Of a DNA stretch of 15,000 nucleotides, positions 10,056 to 15,000 are shown in pieces. A program made the translations under genes and the position numbers. Each line of letters starts with the position of its first letter. Within the stretch, counting starts at the first letter, position 1. The stretch lies in assembly GCA_034096865.1 (NCBI GenBank), contig JAWQFJ010026685.1, forward strand, positions 5,001-20,000, in the 5' to 3' direction. The notes beneath the pieces are model-generated. The model did not search any database. It had not been told where the DNA came from and worked only from the letters and a program-made list of their open reading frames with translations. Source of the DNA: Theodoxus fluviatilis (Eukaryota > Mollusca > Gastropoda > Cycloneritida > Neritidae).

Positions 10056-10498
10056 CAGGACGACACTTCTCTCGCTTGCCCTAACCACCTGCAGCAGATT
10101 GAGACATCGACCTTTCCTGGCAAAGTCCGGCTGAACAGTTTGGGGCCGGAGTCTTAACACAAATGCGGCTCCGCGCTGCCTGGTCCTGCTCGCACCTCAA
10201 GTTGGCGCTCATCAGGGTGGAGTGGCCTGGCTGTCACCTGTCCTCTACTGCTGTACTCTCGAGCCTCATTCACCCGTCGCTGGAGTGGAATCGGTGATGG
10301 GATTGTCTGCTTGGTTGCCGTCGCTGCCTCACTACAGCACCACTCATGGCGGAGCACGGATGCAGAGTGCGGGGAGGAGCGTGCAGGTGACAAAGAAGGC
10401 GAGAAAATGGGAGCCACGGCAAGATTTGAAAGCCTGACCCTTTTTATGGGACAGGCTAGGGAAGGCAGTCGCAACGATGAGGTGTTGTGGGATAGTGG
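10053..10498. other. GC-richer unique island between two satellite blocks, no gene recognised
   Basis: A 446-bp unique stretch, richer in G+C than most of the window, lying between the CT satellite and the GA/GT satellite. It is open for about 70-106 codons on both strands (minus 10154-10474, plus 10222-10437). The peptides show no known domain. No terminal repeats or target duplications that would mark an inserted element were found. Confidence 0.4.
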
Positions 10499-10531
<33 letters not shown>

Positions 10532-10583
10532 TGTGTGTGTGTATGTGTGTGTGTGTGTGTGTATGTGTGTGTGTGTGTGTGTG
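10499..10583. repeat. (GA)n-(GT)n compound microsatellite
   Basis: GA repeat with one AAAG interruption (10499-10531) switching directly to GT with two ATG interruptions (10531-10583). It leads without a break into the 96-bp minisatellite. Confidence 0.93.
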
Positions 10584-10920
10584 TTTCCGTTATAGGAGAT
10601 AGAGGAAATGGGTCCGTGTGTGTGCGTGCGTATGTATGTGTCTGTGTGTGTTTATGATGTGTGTGTATGTGAGTGTGTGTTTCCGTTATAGGAGATAGAG
10701 GAAATGGGTCCGTGTGTGTGCGTGCGTGTGTATGTGTCTGTGTGTGTTTATGATGTGTGTGTATGTGAGTGTGTGTTTCCGTTATAGGAGATAGAGGAAA
10801 TGGGTCCGTGTGTGTGCGTGCGTGTGTATGTGTCTGTGTGTGCTTATGATGTGTGTGTATGTGAGTGTGTGTTTCCGTTATGGGAGATAGAGGAAAGGTG
10901 TCCGTGTGTGTGCGTGTGTG
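10584..10920. repeat. 96-bp minisatellite, three full copies plus a diverged partial copy
   Basis: Copies start at 10584, 10680, 10776 and 10872, exactly 96 bp apart. Each opens with a non-repetitive core of about 30 bp (TTTCCGTTATAGGAG followed by ATAGAGGAAATGGGTCC) and continues as GT-rich filler with fixed landmarks (GTGCGTGCG, TTTATGATG, TATGTGAG). Copies 1 and 2, and copies 2 and 3, each differ by about one base. Copy 4 has TATGGGAG for TATAGGAG and AAAGGTG for AAATGGG and dissolves into GT/GC after about 35 bp. As 96 is a multiple of 3, frames on both strands repeat a 32-residue unit, which makes a spurious repeat protein look attractive. Confidence 0.97.
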
Positions 10921-11103
10921 TGTGTGTGCGCGTGCGTGCGTTGGTGCGCGTGCGTGCGTATGTGCGTGCGTGCGCGTGTGTGCGTATGTGCGCGCGTGCG
11001 TGCGTGCACGCGTGTTTGTGTGCATGTGTGTGTGCATGTGTGTGTGTGCATGTGTGTGTGTGCATGTGTGTGTGTGTGTGCATGTGTGTGTGTGTGCATG
11101 TGT
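10921..11103. repeat. GT/GC-rich microsatellite (TGCG, GCGT, GCATGT steps)
   Basis: Continues from the decayed fourth minisatellite copy. First half is TGCGTGCG with GCGC steps and a GCACGC near 11005; second half is (GT)n broken by regular GCATGT every 12-18 bp. Nearly all of it is alternating purine-pyrimidine, so it could adopt Z-DNA. Cys/Val and His/Thr frames on the two strands are compositional. Confidence 0.92.
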
Positions 11104-11298
11104 TTTAAAATTGCGACTGAAAAAGAGTGAGGGAGACATGGATGGTAACTATTGCAGGAGAAGTGAGGGATACTCGCTCTGGTCACATGACTTTCCATGT
11201 CCTCCACCACGATGGTCCCCGTGTGTGGGAGTAGAGGGAGATGGTGGGCAAACCCGCGCGGAGAGTGAGTAGGTTCAAGGGATAGAGAGTGGACAAGG

Positions 11299-11336
11299 TG
11301 TGTGTGTGGGGGGGGGGGGGGGGTGGGGGGGGAGGA
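11299..11336. repeat. Short (GT)n followed by G-runs of 16 and 8
   Basis: GTGTGTGTG runs straight into 16 G (11308-11323), one T and 8 G (11325-11332), then GA-rich sequence. It repeats the dinucleotide-to-poly-G switch seen at 8577. The homopolymer count is the part most likely to be wrong in the assembly. Confidence 0.93.
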
Positions 11337-11456
11337 AGGAGGGGAAGGCAAAACGTCGAAAAGAAAAGAGAAAAACGAAACAGAAGGACATAGATATAGA
11401 GAGAATACGCATGGCGTCTGGGAGATACAGTTGGTATGAAGCGGGTTTGAAATGAT

Positions 11457-11540
11457 CTTTCAGGTTAAGCATCACCTGTATGTGATAGCAATTAGAAGCT
11501 TTCAGGTTAAGCATCACCTGTATGTGACAGCAATTAGAAG
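11457..11540. repeat. 42-bp tandem duplication, two copies differing by one base
   Basis: Units 11457-11498 and 11499-11540 are head-to-tail and identical except for GTGATAGC versus GTGACAGC. Each unit begins CTTTCAGGTTAAGC and contains CAGGT-N8-ACCTG, a perfect 5-bp inverted repeat, with CACCTG an E-box. The near identity points to a recent duplication. No microsatellite flanks it closely, unlike most repeats in this window. Confidence 0.97.
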
Positions 11541-12434
11541 CAACCCTAGCGAAAACTGACAGAGACAACCGAATTGGATTGGCAGAGATTACGGTACCAG
11601 AAGAGAATGGATATCACAGCTAGGACAGCAGAAGAAAAAAAAGAGCTGCATAAGAAAGAAAAGAAAAGAAATCTACCCTCCTTCGAGTATACGCCGTTCA
11701 TCTGAGTCTTTCTTTGTCGCAGGCCATTTTTATTGTTCTTTGTAATGCAACTCAGTCCACTTCAACCTTTTCATTCATAATTTCTCTCCTTCCATCAGCC
11801 CCTCCCACCTCCATCCCCACCCCCACCCCCACTTTTCCTGCTTCCACCGATTTCTCTCTTGCCCACTTGAAGTTTCTTCTTCCCTCCCTCTAGTCTTCTT
11901 TTTCGACGCCCTCTACGCTCAGTCGGCATGTATTTGTCTGTGTGATGCGTCATTTGCAAATCCTGTATCGACTTCTACCGTCTTATATCGCATATTCCCT
12001 CGCATTGCCATTTCTTTCTTCGCCATCACCCTCTCACTAATGTCTTCCCCTTTACTCCCTCCCGTCACTACTCCCCGTTCTCTTTCTTCTATGGCCGTAG
12101 ACGCAATGTCGTCACTTCCGGACGGCCCAAGCGAAACATCATCATAGCTGCCATCTTTGAAGGATAACAACTGGAATGCATAAAGGTGAAGACGTATGTG
12201 TCCATACATTCTGAGGAGTAGAGATCGGTCGATGATGGTAAAAAATGTGCACCAAACCATTTAGACAGTTTGATTATAACTATAAATCATCGAGAAAATT
12301 AAGGATGGACAATTTTTATTTTGGTCTTGTGTACACAGACCCGAAAGCAATTTGAAAACAAATAGGCTGATGGAGGGGAACGTCCCAGCACCAAAACTGA
12401 CAGATATGCAACAATCGAAGTGTGATGAATAACG
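11541..12434. other. Unique DNA with a pyrimidine-rich part, no gene recognised
   Basis: 11640-11670 has short AAAAG steps; 11700-12090 is pyrimidine-rich on the plus strand, including CCCCACCCCCACCCCCAC at about 11815-11832. Minus-strand frames 12261-12458 and 11919-12260 share one register and are parted by a single TAA, giving 178 codons in all with one stop. The second (113 codons) is fairly charged and free of low complexity but matches nothing I recognise. I see no splice pattern that would make an exon of it. Confidence 0.4.
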
Positions 12435-12903
12435 AAACCTGTCAGCGGCTGGAGTCACAAATACATTTTTAAATCAGAAGAGCCTATATGCGACTGAATT
12501 TACTTAACCGATAGCGGTTTCAAATTTAGCGCCATTAGCCGAGATAGGACGGCGATCGCTATATCTATATATGTATAGTCATCGCCAAATCATCTGACTC
12601 CAACTGCGCGGATTTTTCATTCTCGCCACGTCAGGCAAACGAAACTGTCTATTCAATCCAGACCTATAGACTTTTTATCGGATTTCATAAGAGCGTTCCA
12701 TCATACATAAAATCACACTTTGATCAGAATGTATACTTTGGTACTATCAGTGATCGACAGCTAATGAACTACGGGCGATCAAGGTCATTGCGCCCATTGT
12801 GCAAAAACGAGGCAGCGCATCACTACTGCTAAAAGCGAATGCGGTCGCGTATAGGTACTGCTGATCGAAGAACTTAGCCGCGACTCCAGTCGCCGACAGG
12901 TTT
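12435..12903. repeat. Pair of 22-bp inverted repeats 469 bp end to end
   Basis: Left arm 12435-12456 begins AAACCTGTCAGCGG. Right arm 12882-12903, read on the minus strand, matches it at 20 of 22 bases. A third related motif lies inside on the minus strand at 12596-12608 (GCAGTTGGAGTCA, 11 of 13 to the left arm). No clear target duplication flanks the arms and the inside has no coding frame of note (12785-12976 minus, 63 codons, overlaps the right arm). It may be a decayed MITE or chance plus local duplication. Confidence 0.35.
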
Positions 12904-13483
12904 TATTGTTAATTACATTTCGATTGTGCACGCCTGACAGCAACGACGTTGGATATACTCGGATATACTCATTCACGATCAGACAGAATTACACACCTTT
13001 CATAACCAATGCACTATTTTAAAATTGTGTTGCTGGAGAGAATACACAACAAAGAAGAGAACGCTATGCTACTTTTATATTACTGAAACGAAAGGGACTT
13101 GGTCTTCTTATTGTGCAAGTGATTCATGGACACTTTGACAACTAGGTCAGACATAGATCGGTGACAGAAACAAGGGTGGGGAAGGAGTGAGAGAAGGTAT
13201 GAGGAGGAGGTGTAGAGAGAAGATGGCGTGGGGAGCAGACCACTGTTATATTCCTCTCCCACCTCCTCATGCTGCCTTTTCTTCTTACTCCTATCTCTTC
13301 TCTCCATCTTTGACTGTGTTAATTGTCCATGAGCTTCAGCGCATATACAACAATCGTGAACAACAAACTGAAACTCCAACGACGGAAAATGTTATTCATC
13401 GCGCTTAGTGCTTCAAGTGCTGATAGTTTACATGTAAATGTAAAGAGGTAGATACCTTTTTCTTTCTGATGCTAAAAAGACAA
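12904..13483. other. Unique DNA, no gene recognised
   Basis: Contains a tandem pair of GGATATACTC (12951-12970) and a GAGGAGG patch (13199-13215). A 99-codon minus-strand frame (13080-13379) and a 73-codon plus-strand frame (13187-13408) overlap; neither is recognisable. Confidence 0.45.
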
Positions 13484-13520
13484 ACGCACACACACACACA
13501 CACACACACACGCACGCACA

Positions 13521-13551
<31 letters not shown>

Positions 13552-13564
13552 GCGCACACACACA
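13484..13564. repeat. 81-bp alternating purine-pyrimidine tract, (CA)n-(CG)9-(CA)n
   Basis: Every position from 13484 to 13564 alternates purine and pyrimidine: CA repeats with two CG steps near 13511-13517, then an uninterrupted CG block at 13537-13555, then CA again. Long CG/CA alternation is the sequence class that most readily forms Z-DNA. The CG block is unusual because CpG normally decays where it is methylated. Confidence 0.96.
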
Positions 13565-14196
13565 AGCCTAGCAAAGAATAAAACAGATGTGTCTATGCGC
13601 TCGCATTTGAAAAGTTTCCTGTGAGTCGGTCTTGACATGCAGATCTCATTAACGTCAACTCAACAGCAAATGGAAAGAAAGCCTTTTCAAAGAATCTTTC
13701 CTGTTGACGTCATGCATCGCTCGAACTGACACATGCACTGTCTGCGTCGCTGATTTTGGAGAAATGTGAGGTGAGCAGACAAAACCAGACACAAGTCGCT
13801 TGATTACATTCGGAGGTGCAGCCAGAAGCACGCCAGTATGGTGCCTCCAGCCGACAATGAGTTCTCTGCAGAAATGCATGCGTCCCTGGGCATCGCCTCA
13901 TACATACTGTATGTCAACCATTGAAATTATCCTTGAATGTAAAGTGCTCTTTTGACTCTTTTTTGCTCTCTTCATTGTGTAGAGTAGTATTTTTTTACTG
14001 CCATTTTTAAAAAAAAGGCCGTTTCATGCATTCACGACTTTAAATCAAATGTAAATTGAGTTCCGTGTGGAATATTTTGATGACCTTGATTTTCTTTGTT
14101 CAAACTTTCATGTGGTATTTGATTCAATAAACTTTTGAATTTGGAATGGTTGACAGGTATTCTTAGACTGCCTCCCTGATCGTGTCTCTAATGAGA
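13565..14196. other. AT-rich unique DNA, possible 3' UTR-like end, no coding region recognised
   Basis: 13900-14150 is AT-rich with T and A runs (TTTTTTT near 13991, A8 near 14009) and ends in a canonical poly(A) signal. Minus-strand frames 13655-13879 and 13710-13901 overlap in different registers and resemble nothing known. If a plus-strand gene ends here, its coding part would have to lie further upstream and was not found. Confidence 0.4.
14126..14131 (+). promoter_or_regulatory. Candidate polyadenylation signal AATAAA
   Basis: AATAAA within GATTCAATAAACTTTTG, followed 15-25 bp later by a T/G-rich stretch (TTTGGAATGGTTG). The order and spacing suit metazoan cleavage and polyadenylation on the plus strand, in an AT-rich setting typical of 3' UTRs. 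AATAAA also occurs elsewhere in the window (for example 1853) where it means nothing obvious. Confidence 0.25.
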
Positions 14197-14199
14197 ACA

Positions 14200-14258
14200 T
14201 TTGGTTAGCCTTCCACTGATGGGCCACACTAGTGGACTCGTCCGAGGAGAGGGGTGCG
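14200..14258 (+). repeat. Left terminal inverted repeat arm
   Basis: Pairs with 14543-14601 on the opposite strand, with four mismatches (14216 and 14228-14230). The last three lie inside the loop of a small hairpin, CCAC-ACTA-GTGG (14224-14235), so the stem is identical in both arms and only the loop differs. The inner end is GAGGAGAGGGGTGCG. Confidence 0.95.
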
Positions 14259-14600
14259 ATGTTGGTCATTTAATTCTCAGTGACTCCCACACAGAATGAC
14301 AACAAAATTAGTATGTGCTCGCTAGTTTAGATACGCAATCTTGAACGATTATTCTGCACAAAAAATGACAATGAAGTGTGAATCATTGACAAACTGGTAT
14401 ACACAATGCGCTTTCAGCTATATTGGGTTATGATTAATATATTTGCAGCAGTCAACAAGGCGATTTGGTCCAATTTCGAGAATAAACGCCTATGTAAAAA
14501 CGCAGCCAATCAGAAGCCGTCGCCCGCCAGCGGAGCGGGGTCCGCACCCCTCTCCTCGGACGAGTCCACTCACGTGGCCCATCACTGGAAGGCTAACCAA
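14201..14600. mobile_element. Non-autonomous DNA transposon (MITE-like), 400 bp with long terminal inverted repeats
   Basis: The ends read TTGGTTAGCCTTCC at the left and its exact reverse complement at the right. The inverted arms match over 58-59 bp at 55 of 59 positions. ACAT abuts both outer ends (14197-14200 and 14601-14604), a possible 4-bp target site duplication. The 284-bp middle has no coding frame of its own, so any movement would need an outside transposase. Superfamily is not assigned; a 4-bp duplication alone is weak evidence. Two oppositely placed copies of another repeat is the alternative, but termini abutting a short duplication favour one element. Confidence 0.6.
14506..14510 (+). 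promoter_or_regulatory. CCAAT box inside the MITE-like element
   Basis: GCAGCCAATCAGAAG is a strong NF-Y-type CCAAT match, followed at once by CpG-rich DNA (CGTCGCCCGCCAGCGGAGCGGGG) entering the right arm. Such a module could give the element promoter activity, but no TATA box or transcript is visible. Confidence 0.25.
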
Positions 14601-14601
14601 A
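14543..14601 (-). repeat. Right terminal inverted repeat arm
   Basis: Reverse complement of the left arm at 55 of 59 bases. Its version of the small hairpin has loop GTGA on the minus strand, which creates CACGTG (14571-14576), an E-box absent from the left arm. The outer end GGCTAACCAA stops at 14600, followed by ACAT. Confidence 0.95.
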
Positions 14602-14623
14602 CATTTGAGTCCTGCTCTCGTGA

Positions 14624-15000
14624 TTACTTACTTACTTACGCCTTTGACCCCTCCTGGGGCATAGGCCGCAATCAAGGGTTCTCCAGCCATCCCGGTCCTG
14701 AGCAATCTTTCCCAACTGTCCCCAGGAGTGACCTGTTCTTTGACATCGGCGTCCAGGTCTCGGCGCCAACTGTAGCGAGGTCTACCTCTCATTTTCTTCC
14801 CTTGTGGGTTCCATGAAAGGGACTGTCTGGTGGTGTTTGAGACCGGTTTGCGTAATGTGTGCCCTAACCATCTCCAGCGCCTTTGAATGATCTCTTGGTC
14901 TGCTGATTGTTGGTTTCTGCGTTGCCAGAGCTCCTCGTTGCTGATCTTTTCAAGCCATCGTATCTGTAGAATGCTAACGCTGCAGCACTGTTCCGTTGGA
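14624..15000 (-). mobile_element. 3' end of a non-LTR retrotransposon (LINE), truncated by the window edge
   Basis: The minus strand carries the end of a LINE ORF2 that stops inside four TTAC units (14624-14639, GTAA on the coding strand). A coding region ending directly in a short microsatellite with almost no 3' UTR is typical of RTE-like LINEs, though the clade cannot be fixed from this fragment. The 3' end lies 23 bp beyond the right end of the MITE-like element. The 5' part, with the endonuclease and the reverse-transcriptase core, would lie beyond 15000, or be missing if the copy is 5'-truncated. Confidence 0.85.
14628..14999 (-). CDS. LINE endonuclease/reverse transcriptase ORF2, C-terminal 123 codons (partial)
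   Basis: An uninterrupted minus-strand frame enters from the window edge and ends at TAA (14630-14628). It encodes the region after the reverse-transcriptase catalytic core in invertebrate LINE ORF2 proteins. Counting from the first visible codon: IRWLEKIS (13-20), NEELWQRR (21-28), RRWRWLGHTLRK (40-51), WNPQGKKMRGRPRYSW (63-78), then RRDLDADVKEQ (79-89). WLGH-x-LRK followed about 20 residues later by a basic RGRP-x-x-x-W is the signature of this tail. The active site is not in view. In full-length copies ORF2 copies the element's RNA into the genome by target-primed reverse transcription. There is no frameshift or stop in the visible part, so the copy is fairly young or a full-length one continues outside. 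The last residues (AAYAPGGVKGVSK) are partly encoded by the tail repeat. Confidence 0.85.
   Translation of the reverse strand, partial: PTEQCCSVSILQIRWLEKISNEELWQRRNQQSADQEIIQRRWRWLGHTLRKPVSNTTRQSLSWNPQGKKMRGRPRYSWRRDLDADVKEQVTPGDSWERLLRTGMAGEPLIAAYAPGGVKGVSK

Noticed and set aside
9263..10160. Plus-strand 273-, 223- and 191-codon frames and minus-strand 153-codon frames
   Set aside because: Several registers on both strands are open at once through the CT satellite. The Leu/Ser runs mimic hydrophobic segments but arise from TCTCTC.
10456..11351. A 227-codon minus-strand frame with a 32-residue repeat
   Set aside because: It comes from the 96-bp minisatellite and GT filler. Other registers and the plus strand are also open, and no unique domain is attached.
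14214..14258. Hammerhead ribozyme in the inverted arm (CTGATG followed by a hairpin)
   Set aside because: CTGATGGG lacks the conserved CTGANGA core, the GAAA after the second stem is absent, and the right arm changes CTGATG to GTGATG.
14406..14816. A 136-codon plus-strand frame
   Set aside because: It crosses the inverted arm and then runs antisense to the recognised LINE coding sequence, so it is a shadow frame.

Overview
The window looks like animal nuclear DNA that is mostly intergenic or intronic. A lophotrochozoan, probably a mollusc (gastropod-like), is my best guess. The reasons are the very heavy load of CTAT, CT, CA/GT and GA simple repeats (about 3.1 kb, roughly a fifth of the window), the AT-leaning unique DNA between them, and a LINE reverse-transcriptase tail at the right end of a style common in invertebrate genomes. 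No operon, bacterial gene, rRNA, tRNA or CRISPR array is visible. The organism call is inference.

Layout. 1-966 is a chain of simple repeats: a perfect (CTAT)n tract of 503 bp that runs off the left edge, then CTAC, CTGT, CTAT, CT-rich, CA-rich, GACA and GGCA blocks. 1635-2050 is an old interspersed repeat bounded by inverted CCTCCGCC/GGAGG ends. 3941-4228 has a tRNA-like A box and may be an old SINE. 6150-6545 is a CA tract broken by regular CAATCA steps. 7137-7360 is polypurine with a G-quadruplex core. 7951-8104 is GT-rich, 8238-8272 is GTC/GTT, and 8542-8607 is (AG)n followed by 18 G. 9503-10052 is a CT-rich minisatellite. 10499-11103 is (GA)n, then (GT)n, then a clean 96-bp minisatellite, then GT/GC. 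11457-11540 is a 42-bp tandem duplication. 13484-13564 is a CA/CG tract of Z-DNA type.

The right end holds the best biology. 14201-14600 is a 400-bp element with terminal inverted repeats of about 58 bp and a candidate 4-bp ACAT target duplication, so it looks like a non-autonomous DNA transposon (MITE). About 23 bp beyond it, on the minus strand, lies the intact last 123 codons of a non-LTR retrotransposon ORF2. This ends inside its own (TTAC)4 tail and continues past the window edge.

Apart from that LINE fragment I could not support any protein-coding gene. The longer open frames are either translations of simple repeats, where lack of stops is a by-product of the repeat, or unrecognised frames of 60-140 codons that chance could give in 15 kb. 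Undetected short exons cannot be excluded. The window shows no set of genes acting together.
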